From: Methylotetracoccus oryzae
GTDB lineage: Bacteria; Pseudomonadota; Gammaproteobacteria; Methylococcales; Methylococcaceae
DNA: 64,000 nt
Reading direction: 5' to 3'
NCBI RefSeq assembly: GCF_006175985.1
Contig: NZ_SRSH01000012.1
Location: 62,001-126,000, forward strand
The translations under genes were made by a program, and so were the position numbers. Positions 16,372 through 26,193 of this stretch are shown one piece after another. The notes beneath the pieces were generated by a model, which ran no database searches, was not told where the DNA came from, and saw nothing but the letters and a program-made list of their open reading frames with translations. Position 1 is the stretch's first letter, and each line of letters begins with the position of its first letter.

Positions 16372-17400
16372 ATGCCTCGCCTGACCTCGGTCGCGCTGAT
16401 TCTGTTGTCGGTCGTGCGTGTTTGCGGGGCCGAGGAGTCGCCCGCTCTGTACGTAGAGACCGTGACGGTCGGCGCGCGCGACGACAGGGCACGCGCTGGG
16501 GATATTCGGCGCGCCCTGTCGCAAATACTGGAGCGGGTCATCGCTCCCGAGGATTTGCATGGCAAGGCTGCCGAGGCCGTGCTGGGGCAATCCGCGGCCT
16601 ATGTCGATCAGTATGAATACCACTCGGGCGAACCGGGCGCCGCGGGAACGCTGGAAGTCCGCTTCGACCGCGAACAGGTGGACGAAGCCCTGGCGCATGC
16701 CGGTTTCGGGATCTTGGGTGACGAGCGTCCCGAACTGTTGGTCTGGCTCCGGATCATGGACGGGGCGACGCCGCGCTTCATCGGCGCGGAGGATGGCGGT
16801 GCATTGATGTCTGCGCTACAGAAGGCCGCTGCGAAGCACCGCGTGCCGGTGATACTGCCGCTACTCGACCTGACCGATCAGACCAACCTGAGTTCCGCCG
16901 ACATCGACACCGTCAATCTCCCTCGGATCCGCGATGCCATCTGGCGCTACGAGACGGAGGTAGCGTTGATCGGCACGCTGGTGCCGTCGGGCGATTTCGA
17001 ATGGGAATCGCGTTGGCGTTTCGTTGGGCCCGGTCAGACGGCGGAGTGGACGCAGGGGGCGATGGGCAGCGAGGAGGCGCTTGCCGGTGCCGTGGACGGC
17101 GCTTTCGGACGGCTGGTCCGGCTCTATGCCCCGGCCGGTCGCACGGGGTCCACGCTGGAGATCCGGGTCGAGGGCATCGGCTCCATGGCAGAGGGGGAAG
17201 CCTGCGGCCGCTATCTGCGCGGGTTGCCGGCGGTGCGCAGCGCCGAATGGGCGAGCGCCGATGCCAGTGCCGTGTCCTGGCGCGTGCAGGTCGGCGGCAG
17301 CGCGCAGGCCTTTCACCAATTGTTGGCCGAGAGCCGCCGCCTCCGGCTTGCCGCAGAGCCCGGTGCGGCGGGCGCCAAGGTCTACCGATGGGTCCCTTGA
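16372..17400 (+). CDS. DUF2066 domain-containing exported protein
   Basis: A 342-residue protein with a signal peptide (MPRLTSVALILLSVVRVCGAEE) and a GGAG box nine bases before the ATG at 16372. The body shows VGARDDRARAGDIRRALSQILERV and YVDQYEYHS, typical of DUF2066, a periplasmic family of unknown function found next to purM. Overlaps the next gene by 13 nt. Confidence 0.85.
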   Translation: MPRLTSVALILLSVVRVCGAEESPALYVETVTVGARDDRARAGDIRRALSQILERVIAPEDLHGKAAEAVLGQSAAYVDQYEYHSGEPGAAGTLEVRFDREQVDEALAHAGFGILGDERPELLVWLRIMDGATPRFIGAEDGGALMSALQKAAAKHRVPVILPLLDLTDQTNLSSADIDTVNLPRIRDAIWRYETEVALIGTLVPSGDFEWESRWRFVGPGQTAEWTQGAMGSEEALAGAVDGAFGRLVRLYAPAGRTGSTLEIRVEGIGSMAEGEACGRYLRGLPAVRSAEWASADASAVSWRVQVGGSAQAFHQLLAESRRLRLAAEPGAAGAKVYRWVP

Positions 17401-17951
17401 GCGTGCGGGACATCCCGAACCTGATCACGTTCTTCCGGATCGTGCTGGTCGGTCCCGTGATCCTGACGATGACGGCCGGACGTTTCGACTGGGCCCTGGG
17501 ACTGTTCATTCTGGCTGGAGTTTCCGATGCGATCGATGGCTTTCTGGCCAAATACTTCCACTGGCAAAGCCGGCTTGGATCCTTTCTCGACCCGATCGCC
17601 GACAAGCTGCTGCTGGTCAGTTGCTATGTGACGCTGGGGCTGAAGGGGCTCGCCCCGCTCTGGCTGGTCGGCGCGATCGTGCTACGGGATCTGGTCATCG
17701 TCGCCGGTGCGATCGCCTATTACCGGCTCTCGGGCCCCTATGAGGGACGACCGCTGCTGATCAGCAAACTCAACACGCTCCTCCAGCTGAGTCTGGTCGT
17801 CGCGCTGTTGTTCGACCAGGGTCTACACGCGCTGCCGTCCTGGGGTCTGGACGCGATGATCTACGGAACGCTGTTCACGACGGTAGCCAGCGGGGCGCAG
17901 TATGTGCTGCTGTGGGGGCGGAGTTACTGGCGTCACGAAGGGCCTGCCTAG
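17388..17951 (+). CDS. CDP-alcohol phosphatidyltransferase family protein
   Basis: A 187-residue integral membrane enzyme. The CDP-alcohol phosphotransferase signature is present near residue 43: SDAIDGFLAKYFHWQSR followed by GSFLDPIADK, with all four aspartates (AK replaces the usual AR). It resembles PgsA-type phosphatidylglycerophosphate synthases, but the acceptor alcohol is not certain. Begins inside the DUF2066 gene (13-nt overlap), so co-translated with it. Confidence 0.88.
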   Translation: MGPLSVRDIPNLITFFRIVLVGPVILTMTAGRFDWALGLFILAGVSDAIDGFLAKYFHWQSRLGSFLDPIADKLLLVSCYVTLGLKGLAPLWLVGAIVLRDLVIVAGAIAYYRLSGPYEGRPLLISKLNTLLQLSLVVALLFDQGLHALPSWGLDAMIYGTLFTTVASGAQYVLLWGRSYWRHEGPA

Positions 17952-17966
17952 CGCTGGCCTTCGGCT

Positions 17967-18587
17967 TCAGCGCCCCGTCACGATAGGGGGAAAGTCTTCC
18001 AGCAACGCTGCCACGGCCTTCTGAATGCGGCGCACGCGGTTTTCCGGTGTGTCCTCGAAGCGGAGGATATCCTTGGTTTTGCCTCGCCAGAGCAGCCGTC
18101 CGTTCGCGGGGGAGACGATGTCCACCGCCAGCAGTCCTTCTTCGATCTCCCGGACGTAGGCCCCCCCGTAACCCGGGTAACCCGGATAGTACCAACCGCC
18201 CCAATACCCGTAGAACGGGCTGCCGAAGTAACCGCCGTAGCTCGGATAGAAGTAGCTGTCTTCCTGCAGCTGGCGTTGCCGCGAAAAATAGAATCCGACC
18301 AGGAAATCCGGTCGCTCCGCGACTTTTGCGTAGCCTTTCCGGGCCAACTCCGCCTCGACCGCGCCCATGATCCGCTGCTGCAACAGCGTGTCGGTGTCGA
18401 TCAGGGTATCGCCGGCCTTCTGCTGGGCCTCGGGTTTCCAGCGGTAGGTTCGCAGTGTTGCGAACGGCGCGTTGGGGTCGTAGTCGACGCTGACCTTGAG
18501 GGTCGAGCACGCAGCCAGAAGCAGGCCGACGACAGCGGCGGCGATACCGACGGGGAGACGGGCTGCGGATCCGGGCGCCTGATTCAT
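17967..18587 (-). CDS. DUF4136 lipoprotein
   Basis: A 206-residue lipoprotein with lipobox LLAACST near residue 27. The mature N-terminus [19 protein letters not shown] and [11 protein letters not shown] match DUF4136. The middle (residues about 108-130) is unusually Tyr/Gly-rich, with [16 protein letters not shown] and more Tyr-Gly-Pro repeats, likely flexible. Outer-membrane association likely; role unknown. Confidence 0.85.
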   Translation of the reverse strand: MNQAPGSAARLPVGIAAAVVGLLLAACSTLKVSVDYDPNAPFATLRTYRWKPEAQQKAGDTLIDTDTLLQQRIMGAVEAELARKGYAKVAERPDFLVGFYFSRQRQLQEDSYFYPSYGGYFGSPFYGYWGGWYYPGYPGYGGAYVREIEEGLLAVDIVSPANGRLLWRGKTKDILRFEDTPENRVRRIQKAVAALLEDFPPIVTGR

Positions 18588-18702
18588 GGCAGTGTTATCC
18601 TACCGCGTCACGACATGCCGTGGGCCGCACCTGCACGCTGGCGCCGAGAACTGTCCGAACCGTTGGAACTCCAGACGCCGAATCACGGAGGGCGCCCTTC
18701 GC

Positions 18703-19407
18703 ATGCTAGCTCGGTCAAGCTGGAAGCGGCGCTTGTCTCGGCTGCTGCTGGTCGCGTTGCTGTTGAGTCTCGGCCCTGTCGTCGAATTGCGGTGGCTGGC
18801 TCCTTCGACCAGCGCCTTCATGTTGCGGGCTGAGGCGCGGGCCGTGGCCTCGGGCCATTCTGACGCCCGGGTGCGTTATCGCTGGAGTGATCTGAACTCG
18901 ATTTCGCCCCAGTTGGCACTGGCCGTGATCGCAGCCGAGGATCAGCATTTTCCCGAGCATTGGGGTTTCGATCTGGCGGCGCTGCGCAGCGCCTGGCGGC
19001 ACAATCGTGCGCATGCGCGGATTCGCGGCGGTAGTACGCTCTCCCAACAGCTGGCCAAGAACCTTTTCCTGAGCCCCAGCCGCAGCTATCTTCGCAAAGG
19101 TGCGGAGGCTTACTTCACGCTGCTGCTCGAAGCGCTGTGGCCCAAGCGGCGGATCCTCGAAACCTATCTGAACATCGTCGAATTCGGCGACGGTGTGTTC
19201 GGGGCCGAGGCCGCCAGCGAGGCGTACTTCAACAAGGCATCCCGCGATCTGACGGCGAACGAAGCCGCCTTGCTGGCCGCCGTCCTGCCCAATCCACAGG
19301 TCCTGACGGTGCGCCGACCCAGCCGCTTCGTGCGGGCGCGGGCCGCCTGGATCCTGCGGCAGATGCGCCAACTCGGAGGACCCGATTATCTCCGCCGGGT
19401 GCAGTGA
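18703..19407 (+). CDS. mtgA: Monofunctional biosynthetic peptidoglycan transglycosylase
   Basis: A 234-residue GT51 enzyme that polymerises lipid II into glycan strands. One N-terminal membrane anchor ([16 protein letters not shown]), then [14 protein letters not shown] with the catalytic Glu, [16 protein letters not shown], and [15 protein letters not shown] with the second Glu. Length is normal for MtgA, with no transpeptidase domain. Divergent from the DUF4136 gene. Confidence 0.95.
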   Translation: MLARSSWKRRLSRLLLVALLLSLGPVVELRWLAPSTSAFMLRAEARAVASGHSDARVRYRWSDLNSISPQLALAVIAAEDQHFPEHWGFDLAALRSAWRHNRAHARIRGGSTLSQQLAKNLFLSPSRSYLRKGAEAYFTLLLEALWPKRRILETYLNIVEFGDGVFGAEAASEAYFNKASRDLTANEAALLAAVLPNPQVLTVRRPSRFVRARAAWILRQMRQLGGPDYLRRVQ

Positions 19408-19410
19408 CGT

Positions 19411-19677
19411 TCAGATGCCGAGATTACCCAAGGCGACCATGATGTCATTCAGAATGCCGGTCAGACGCGGGTGTTCCACTTCGAACTCGGTGATCGCATC
19501 CTTGACGTCATCCACCAGATGCAACTGGTGTTGCCCCAGCTCGGCCGACGTCAGTTGCTGCTCCAGTCGACTGACCAGTTCCTCCAGACGCTCGCCGGTG
19601 GGGCTATCCGCCTGATCCAGGTGCTCGATTTCGGCCCGCAAATCGGCCAGTGCCTGGACAATCTCTTTGTCTGTCAT
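19411..19677 (-). CDS. DUF4404 family protein
   Basis: An 88-residue helical protein, with EHLDQADSPTGERLEELVSR and the conserved C-terminus FEVEHPRLTGILNDIMVALGNLGI typical of DUF4404. Start chosen at the ATG 19677 because it has GAGG eight bases upstream; a GTG at 19722 has no ribosome-binding site. Coiled-coil-like, probably cytoplasmic; function unknown. Confidence 0.8.
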   Translation of the reverse strand: MTDKEIVQALADLRAEIEHLDQADSPTGERLEELVSRLEQQLTSAELGQHQLHLVDDVKDAITEFEVEHPRLTGILNDIMVALGNLGI

Positions 19678-19837
19678 GTCGTCGAAAACCTCGATGTTGG
19701 CGTTATCCTCTGGGCCGGACACGGCACAGCCAGTCGGCCCGGAGGAATGTTAACCGCAGTCCCGGGGCTTGGATAGCTTGACGTCGGCTCCGGTCGGATC
19801 GGGGCTGCGGGGTCCACGGCCCGACGGGTTTGCGGTG

Positions 19838-20281
19838 TCACTTGAGTCCCATGCGCTCGCGAAATTTTTTCAAAAGCGGGCTCGCGGCCTTGACGGACTT
19901 GTCATCCGCGGCGAGCTTCTCGTATTCCGCAATCTTTCCGGTCAGTGCGGCCGGATCGCCGACAGCCATCACGGCGCCCATGCGCCCGCCCCAATGGGTC
20001 GGGCAGCGGAAGACGTACAGCCCCTCGCGCTCCACCAGATAGTCATGGTCTGCATTCAAGGTCGAGCGCAGTTCGGGCGCGCCTTCCGGCCACATACCCG
20101 GCACGCTCTCGACGGAGTGCGCGGACATGCTGCGGAACGCGATGATGTCACCGACATTCGCCCGGAAGACGTCGGGAACGAACTTGATCCCCTGCGCCTT
20201 GACCATGATGGTCTCCGCGCCCGCGGCTTCCGCCGCCAAGGCAGCTGCGAGCAACACCAATGTCCTGAATGCGGTCAGCAT
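19838..20281 (-). CDS. Pseudoazurin-like periplasmic blue copper protein
   Basis: A 147-residue cupredoxin with a signal peptide ending AEAAGAE. The type I copper ligands are visible: His in SAHSVES, then Cys, His and Met in FRCPTHWGGRMGAV. The order and the C-terminal helical tail (DDKSVKAASPLLKKF) fit pseudoazurin, an electron carrier for denitrification enzymes and other periplasmic redox partners. No nitrite reductase gene is adjacent, so the partner is unknown. Confidence 0.88.
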   Translation of the reverse strand: MLTAFRTLVLLAAALAAEAAGAETIMVKAQGIKFVPDVFRANVGDIIAFRSMSAHSVESVPGMWPEGAPELRSTLNADHDYLVEREGLYVFRCPTHWGGRMGAVMAVGDPAALTGKIAEYEKLAADDKSVKAASPLLKKFRERMGLK

Positions 20282-20397
20282 GGCTTGAATCCCCGTCTTT
20301 CGCCATTGCGTGGCGCGCCGGCGGCGGTGTTGAAAAGGTTAAGCGCCGTGGCGGCGGATCGCCAGGATCGGCACACGAGGCGGCTCGCGTGGGTCCG

Positions 20398-21540
20398 TCA
20401 CGCGCCGCTGCCGTTGAGTCCGAGATCGCGGATCCCGCGGTCGTCCGTTGGTGCGGGGTCGGCAAAGCGCTGCGCGATGCCGTTCAGTTCATCGAACAGG
20501 AGGTCGAAGGCCTCCGTGATGTCGGGATCGAACTGGCGGCCGCTCTCGCACACGATCATTCGCCGCACTTCGTCCGGCGGAATCGGCTGTTTGTAAGAGC
20601 GACGGCACATCAGGGCGTCGAACACGTCGGCGACGGCCATCAGGCGGGCCGAAATGGGGATGTTTTCTCCCGCGAGTGCGTCCGGATACCCCGAACCATC
20701 CCAGCGTTCGTGGTGACTCCGGGTAATCTCCTTGGCCAGCGCCAGGAACTCCACCGGGTTCTCGGCATCCTGCTCGGCGTGCGCGAGCGCATCGCAGCCA
20801 AGGTAGGTATGCGTCTTCATGATTTCCCATTCGGCCGGCGTCAGTGGGCCTTCCTTCAGCAGAATGTGATCGGGAATGCCGACCTTTCCGATATCGTGCA
20901 AGGGCGCCGACTTGACCATCAGGTCTATGGTGCGGTCGCTGAGGAACTGCTGGAACTTCGGATGAAACCGGAGTTGCCGGGCCAGGGCCCGCATGTAGGC
21001 CTGCGTCCGCCGCAGGTGGTTGCCGGTTTCCTTGTCGCGGGTTTCGGCCAGTCGCGCGAGGGCATGGATGCTGACATCCTGGATCAGGTGGTTTTCGCCC
21101 ATCCGACGCTCGACTTCCAGTTCGAGCGACTGCTTTTGTGCCTCAAGTCGGTCGCGGGCCTGCTTCAGCTCGATATGCGTCCGGACCCTGGCCAGCACGA
21201 TCGCCGGCTTCAGCGGCTTCGTCAGGTAGTCGACCGCCCCCAGGTCGAGACCGGATTCTTCGTCCTCCATGCTGTCGAGCGCCGTGACGAACATGACCGG
21301 TATGTCGCGTGTCGCCGCATCGCTGCGCAGGCGCTCGAGCACGGCATAGCCGTCCATTTCGGGCATCATCACGTCGAGCAGGATCAGATCGGGAGCCGGG
21401 GCCGAGGCGGCGATCCGCAACGCGTTCGCCCCGTTGGTGGCGGCGCGGACGAGGTAGCGCGGTTGCAGCAGCGCACCGAGAACGCTGAGGTTCTCGGGCA
21501 CGTCGTCGACGATGAGCACGACCGGCGGCTGAGCATTCAT
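20398..21540 (-). CDS. Response regulator with HD-GYP phosphodiesterase output
   Basis: A 380-residue protein. N-terminal receiver domain (VVLIVDDVPENLSVL; phospho-acceptor Asp in LILLDVMMPEMDGY; Lys in DYLTKPLKP), a coiled linker, then an intact HD-GYP domain with HDIGKVGIPDHILLKEGPLT and HHERWDGSGYPDAL. Such proteins degrade cyclic di-GMP under control of a partner kinase, which is not encoded nearby. Start set at 21540; the frame extends to 21639 without homology. Confidence 0.93.
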   Translation of the reverse strand: MNAQPPVVLIVDDVPENLSVLGALLQPRYLVRAATNGANALRIAASAPAPDLILLDVMMPEMDGYAVLERLRSDAATRDIPVMFVTALDSMEDEESGLDLGAVDYLTKPLKPAIVLARVRTHIELKQARDRLEAQKQSLELEVERRMGENHLIQDVSIHALARLAETRDKETGNHLRRTQAYMRALARQLRFHPKFQQFLSDRTIDLMVKSAPLHDIGKVGIPDHILLKEGPLTPAEWEIMKTHTYLGCDALAHAEQDAENPVEFLALAKEITRSHHERWDGSGYPDALAGENIPISARLMAVADVFDALMCRRSYKQPIPPDEVRRMIVCESGRQFDPDITEAFDLLFDELNGIAQRFADPAPTDDRGIRDLGLNGSGA

Positions 21541-21577
21541 ACGGGTTAGTCGCCGAAGGTGGAAGTTGTCCCGGCCA

Positions 21578-22717
21578 TCAGTCGCTGGTCTCTGCCGGAT
21601 CCTGCGCTGGCGGGATCCGAGGTCTGCCGTAGAACGCACTGTCCTTGTAGAGTTCGTGCACGTGCCGCAGCAGCACCATCACGACGGAAGCGATCGGTAG
21701 CGCCAGCAGTACGCCAAGAAAGCCAAACAGCTGACCGCCGGCAAGGACCGAGAAGATCACGGCAACGGGATGGAGGCCCACGCGCTCGCCCACCAGCAAG
21801 GGCGTCAGCAGCATCCCTTCGGCTGCCTGCCCGACGCCGAACACTGCGAGCACCGGCAGCAGCGAGGATGCGTCCCCGAATTGCACGAGTGCCGCGATCG
21901 AAGCCGCCGCGATTCCCACCAGTGTTCCGGCGTAGGGGATGAAGCTGACCATGCCGGCCAGCAGACCGATCAGGAACGCGAGATCGAGCCCGACCAGCCA
22001 CAGCCCCGTCGCGTAGATGATGCCCAGTGCCAGCATCACGGTGAGCTGTCCGCGCATGAAAGCGCTCAGGACGGCATCGGCTTCCGTGACGAGCTTGCCC
22101 GCCGTTGCGGCATACCGCTGCGGCATGAGCCGGTGCAGGTGGGCGACCAGCGTGTCCCAGTCCCGTAACAGGTAGAAGGTCACCACGGGAATCAGGACCA
22201 GATTCGCAAGCCACCCGACGACTGCCAGGCCCGATCGGCTCAGCGAGCGGAGGACATAGCTGGCGGTGCCGCCCGCCGAGTCCCAATGCCGGCTCAACAA
22301 CGCGGTGATGTCCTCCAGGTTGCGCAGCGGGATGTCGATCCCGAATTCCATGTGCAGCCAAGGTATGACGCGCGTCTTGATCCAGCGCAGGAGTTGCGGC
22401 AGGTTGTCGAAGAAACGGTCGAGCTGCGCTTCGAGTGCCGGCACCAGCAGGAACAGAAACAGGCCTATGGCCACCGATAGCAGCAGGAATACGATGATCA
22501 CGGCTGCCGTGCGCGGCAGCCGGAGTCGCTCCAGTCGATCGGCGATCGGGTCGCTCAGATAGGCGAGCGCAGCGCCGGTCACGAAGGGCGTCAGTATCGG
22601 CACCAACAGGTAGATCAGCCAGCCCAGGCCGGCCGCTGCGGCAAGGATCAACCACGGAAACGCCGCGCGCGGCGCCGCGGGGACCGATTCGCCGGGACGC
22701 ATGCCGGTATCGTTCAT
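21578..22717 (-). CDS. AI-2E family transporter (PerM-like)
   Basis: A 379-residue membrane protein with about eight hydrophobic segments. Start at the ATG 22717, which follows the stop of the upstream carboxypeptidase by five bases. The family pattern is visible in YLSDPIADRLERLRLPRTAAV, then LARSGLAVVG-like and the C-terminal GGQLFGFLGVLLALPIASVV. Often annotated as a transporter or predicted permease; substrate unknown. Confidence 0.88.
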   Translation of the reverse strand: MNDTGMRPGESVPAAPRAAFPWLILAAAAGLGWLIYLLVPILTPFVTGAALAYLSDPIADRLERLRLPRTAAVIIVFLLLSVAIGLFLFLLVPALEAQLDRFFDNLPQLLRWIKTRVIPWLHMEFGIDIPLRNLEDITALLSRHWDSAGGTASYVLRSLSRSGLAVVGWLANLVLIPVVTFYLLRDWDTLVAHLHRLMPQRYAATAGKLVTEADAVLSAFMRGQLTVMLALGIIYATGLWLVGLDLAFLIGLLAGMVSFIPYAGTLVGIAAASIAALVQFGDASSLLPVLAVFGVGQAAEGMLLTPLLVGERVGLHPVAVIFSVLAGGQLFGFLGVLLALPIASVVMVLLRHVHELYKDSAFYGRPRIPPAQDPAETSD

Positions 22718-22722
22718 CCGGG

Positions 22723-23931
22723 TCAGCCGCTGGCAGGGGTCAAGGCGCAGACGATGCCGTTGCGCTTGAGGACCTGGCACGTCTGCTCGGCCGCGTTGCG
22801 GCTCATACCGCTGAGGTAAGCCGTGTAGAGCATGCGCCCGCCGCTGCGACGGCTTCGAATGTTGATGCGGGCCTGTCGGTAAGTCCCCGGGGCGTATTTC
22901 CGTACCTTGTTCAACTGCAACTCGGCGGCCTCCTCCTGCGGGAACTCACCCAGGCGGATCTGCCAGTCCTGCGCCTTGCGCGTGTCGTTCGCGGCGCGGG
23001 GACGGCGTTCGAGCAACTCCTCGGCCGCGGGATATCGCTCGAGCAATGCCGACCGCGTTTCCTCCGGCCGCCGCAGCACCGAGGCCGCCGGGGAGAAAGC
23101 CTCGAGCGTTGCCAGGTACTGCCGGGCCGGCAGCCCGTCGAGCTGCGCGAAGCCGTCGTCCAGCAACTCCGCCATGTGGTCGTCGCGCTTGCGGGCGCTG
23201 GGGCCACCGAACACCACCCCAATCAGGCGATGTCCATCGCGCCGCGCTGACGCGACGAGATTGAAGCCGGAGGAGTTGATGAAGCCGGTCTTGATTCCGT
23301 CCAGGCCGTAATACCGCTCCATCAGGTGATTGTGGTTGTCGAAAGAACGGCCGCGGAAGTCAAAGTAGCGCGTTGAAAAATAACGGTAATGCTGCGGAAA
23401 TTCCTTGATCAAGGCCTTCCCGAGCCGCCACATGTCCCAGGCAGTCGTCACTTGCTGTGGGTCGGGTAATCCCGATGCATTGCGGAAGACGGTGTTGCGC
23501 ATGCCGAGCTGGTGAGCCTTGCGCGTCATGATGCTGGCAAAGGCCTCTTCCGAGCCGGCCAGGCCTTCGGCGATGGCGCTCGCGGCGTCATTGGCCGATT
23601 GGGTTACCAGCGCCAGGATGCCCTGTTCGACGGTGATCGATTCGCCGACCTTGAGCCCAAGTTTTGACGGCGGACGCGAGGTGCAGTGGCGCGAAGCCCA
23701 CAACTGGTCGTTCAGCGCGATTTTTCCGCGCGAGAGTGCATCGAACACCATGTAGAGCGTCATCATCTTCGTCAATGACGCCGGGTGACGCAGTTCGTGC
23801 GGCTCCTCCTGATAGAGGACCCGCTCCGATTCCACCTCCGCGACCAGGGCCGAATAGGCTCTCGCCCGTGCGTCGTTCGCCGCGAGCAGGCACAGGAGGG
23901 TCGCCAAGAACAGGCCAGTCAGTTTGCGCAT
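22723..23931 (-). CDS. D-alanyl-D-alanine carboxypeptidase with C-terminal SPOR domain
   Basis: A low-molecular-weight penicillin-binding protein (peptidase S11). After the signal peptide (MRKLTGLFLATLLCLLAAND), the catalytic motifs are SLTK, SAN and KTG in the usual order. Residues after about 300 form a SPOR-like peptidoglycan-binding module (WQIRLGEFPQEEAAE, VLKRNGIVCAL). Trims D-Ala from pentapeptides in the periplasm. Start chosen at 23931, where the signal peptide begins, rather than 23964. Confidence 0.92.
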   Translation of the reverse strand: MRKLTGLFLATLLCLLAANDARARAYSALVAEVESERVLYQEEPHELRHPASLTKMMTLYMVFDALSRGKIALNDQLWASRHCTSRPPSKLGLKVGESITVEQGILALVTQSANDAASAIAEGLAGSEEAFASIMTRKAHQLGMRNTVFRNASGLPDPQQVTTAWDMWRLGKALIKEFPQHYRYFSTRYFDFRGRSFDNHNHLMERYYGLDGIKTGFINSSGFNLVASARRDGHRLIGVVFGGPSARKRDDHMAELLDDGFAQLDGLPARQYLATLEAFSPAASVLRRPEETRSALLERYPAAEELLERRPRAANDTRKAQDWQIRLGEFPQEEAAELQLNKVRKYAPGTYRQARINIRSRRSGGRMLYTAYLSGMSRNAAEQTCQVLKRNGIVCALTPASG

Positions 23932-24042
23932 GGCCGGGGTCAACGAAAAGTCAGGAGTTTCCACGGGTTAATGAATGGGGCAGTCGACCAGACCAGGCCT
24001 CTTGGCGAGTCCGTCGTGCAGTCGATGATGGAATGAGGGTTT

Positions 24043-24087
24043 CCCGGGCGAAAGCCCCGGGCACGGAGTTTCGTGGGCGCAACGCCC
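24043..24087 (+). repeat. Cluster of three hairpins, REP/MITE-like
   Basis: The 301-bp gap between the carboxypeptidase and smpB (23,932-24,232) has no convincing gene. It contains three abutting hairpins: CCCGGGC-GAAA-GCCCCGGG (24043-24061), CACG/CGTG (24062-24075) and GGGCG/CGCCC (24075-24087). Such clusters are typical of extragenic palindromes, but no second copy was seen in this window. No T run follows, so it is not a simple terminator. Confidence 0.35.
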
Positions 24088-24232
24088 GGCAGGCAAGTCA
24101 ATGGCGAGAAAGCCGAAACCGATGGTTCGCCAGGTATGCACTGCTGATTGGGCTCGTAGGGGTCGAAGTTGACCTGGTTTCCGCGGGACCGGTTCGCCGG
24201 GGAGCACGGGTAGGGCGAGGTGGCCCTCCGGC

Positions 24233-24712
24233 TCATCGCTGTTTCATGACACGCTGCTTTTCGCGCGCCCAATCCCGATCTTTCTCGGAGGCCCGCTTGT
24301 CATGCAGTTTCTTGCCTTTGGCGAGACCTATTTCGAGCTTGGCACGGCCCTTGGACCAGTATAAAGCCAATGGGATCAAAGTGTATCCCTTGCGCTCCAC
24401 GTTGCCGATCAGTCGGTTGAGTTCGTGCTTGTGCAGCAGCAGTTTCCGGGTCCGCGTCGGGTCAGGATCGATATGCGTGGAGGCCGAGGTCAGCGGCGAG
24501 ATATGTGCGCCGAGCAGCCATGCTTCACCGTTCTTCAGCGTCACGTAGGCTTCCTTGAGCTGCGCGCGACCGGCGCGAAGGCTCTTCACCTCCCAACCCT
24601 CCAGGGCCAGGCCGGCCTCGAAGCGTTCTTCAATGAAAAATTCGTGGGTGGCCTGGCGATTGACGGCAATCGAAGGATTGGCTTTGGCTTTGTCGTTGGA
24701 GGGTTTGCCCAT
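24233..24712 (-). CDS. smpB: SsrA-binding protein SmpB
   Basis: A 159-residue SmpB, the tmRNA partner in trans-translation. Start at 24712 gives the normal length; an upstream in-frame codon at 24754 adds 14 residues. Recognisable are [24 protein letters not shown], the [13 protein letters not shown] segment, and the basic C-terminal tail [21 protein letters not shown] that inserts into the decoding centre. Its RNA partner is encoded at 32579. Confidence 0.96.
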   Translation of the reverse strand: MGKPSNDKAKANPSIAVNRQATHEFFIEERFEAGLALEGWEVKSLRAGRAQLKEAYVTLKNGEAWLLGAHISPLTSASTHIDPDPTRTRKLLLHKHELNRLIGNVERKGYTLIPLALYWSKGRAKLEIGLAKGKKLHDKRASEKDRDWAREKQRVMKQR

Positions 24713-24834
24713 CGTGGAACAGTCGGAATGCGTTTTGGTATTCTTGGCAGTCATTTTACTGCCTGGCGCGTCATCGGTGCGGGTCCTCTCGACCCGGCCC
24801 CGGCGCGGGCGTTTTTCGCACGACGGAAACTCTC

Positions 24835-26193
24835 ATGACAGATGCTCGGCGGGTGCACACCCAATGGTCCTCGCGGATGGCCTTCATACTGGCGGCCAGC
24901 GGCTCGGCGATCGGTCTCGGGAACATCTGGAAGTTTCCGTACCTGACCGGGGACAACGGCGGCGGAGCCTTCGTGCTGGTGTACCTGCTGTGCGTCGCGG
25001 CCCTTGGCGTGCCGATCATGATGGCGGAGACCATGCTCGGCCGGCGTGGCCGGCAGAGTCCGATCAATACGATGCTGGCGCTCGCGGATGAGGCGAAGGC
25101 GAGTCCATTGTGGCACTACGTGGGTTGGGTGGGCGTGCTGGCCGGCTTTTTGATTCTGTCGTACTACAGCGTCATCGCGGGCTGGGCGATGGCTTACATC
25201 CCCAAGATGAGCAGCGGCATGTTCAGCCACAGCGACGCCGCGAAGGCCGGCGAGGTGTTCCGCGAACTCCAGGGCTCGTCGCAGCTGCAGTTCATCTGGC
25301 ACACGCTGTTCATGACCGCAACGATGGCGATCGTCAGCATGGGCGTCAGCGCCGGGCTGGAGAAGTGGACGCGCTATCTGATGCCCTTGCTGTTCGTGAT
25401 GCTGATCCTGCTCGACGGCTATGCGATGACCACCGGCGGTTTCGGTCAGGGTATAGCCTTCCTGTTCAAGCCGGACTTCTCGCGCCTCGGCGGGGAAGGC
25501 GTCCTGGCGGCGATGGGGCAAGCCTTCTTCTCATTGGGGCTGGGCATGGGCGCGATCATGGTTTACGGCTCCTATCTGCCATCCCACGTGTCCATCGCAC
25601 GGGCTTCGCTGTTCGTTGCCGCGGCCGACACAATCGTCGCGCTGCTGGCCGGTGTCGCCATTTTTCCCATCGTGTTCGCGAACCACCTGGCACCGACGAT
25701 GGGCGAGGGCCTGATCTTTCAGACCTTGCCCGTCGCCTTCGGACAGATGCCGGCTGGCGCGACGGTCGGCGCTTTGTTCTTCCTGCTGATGTTCTTCGCG
25801 GCGATCACTTCGTCGATCGCGCTGATCGAGCCGGCCGTCGCGTGGCTGTCTGAGAACCGCGGCATGAGCCGGTCCGCCGCCGCTTTCTGGAGTGGTGCCG
25901 CGTGCTGGCTGATCGGTCTGGGTACGATCTTTTCGTTCAACGACTGGGCCGGTTACACCTGGTTCGGCAAGAATTTCTTTGAGTTGATCGACTTCCTGAC
26001 TTCCGACCTGATGCTGCCGGTCGGTGGCGTGCTGGTCGCGGTATTCGCGGGCTGGATCATGCGGCCGGCCGACAGCGAGGCCGAACTGGAGATGGGCGCG
26101 GGCTCGGGTTATCGCGTCTGGCAGTTCCTGATCCGCTACATTGCACCGGCTGGCGTCGGTCTCGTGTTCCTGCGCGCGGTCGGCGTCATCTGA
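24835..26193 (+). CDS. Sodium-dependent transporter, NSS (SNF) family
   Basis: A 452-residue transporter with about 11-12 membrane segments and the LeuT-fold N-terminus: WSSRMAFILAASGSAIGLGNIWKFPYLTGDNGGGAF. A Na+-coupled amino-acid or amine symporter by family; substrate not predictable. The gene ends one base inside the rnfH start (TGATG). It occupies the place where ratA usually precedes rnfH. Confidence 0.93.
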   Translation: MTDARRVHTQWSSRMAFILAASGSAIGLGNIWKFPYLTGDNGGGAFVLVYLLCVAALGVPIMMAETMLGRRGRQSPINTMLALADEAKASPLWHYVGWVGVLAGFLILSYYSVIAGWAMAYIPKMSSGMFSHSDAAKAGEVFRELQGSSQLQFIWHTLFMTATMAIVSMGVSAGLEKWTRYLMPLLFVMLILLDGYAMTTGGFGQGIAFLFKPDFSRLGGEGVLAAMGQAFFSLGLGMGAIMVYGSYLPSHVSIARASLFVAAADTIVALLAGVAIFPIVFANHLAPTMGEGLIFQTLPVAFGQMPAGATVGALFFLLMFFAAITSSIALIEPAVAWLSENRGMSRSAAAFWSGAACWLIGLGTIFSFNDWAGYTWFGKNFFELIDFLTSDLMLPVGGVLVAVFAGWIMRPADSEAELEMGAGSGYRVWQFLIRYIAPAGVGLVFLRAVGVI

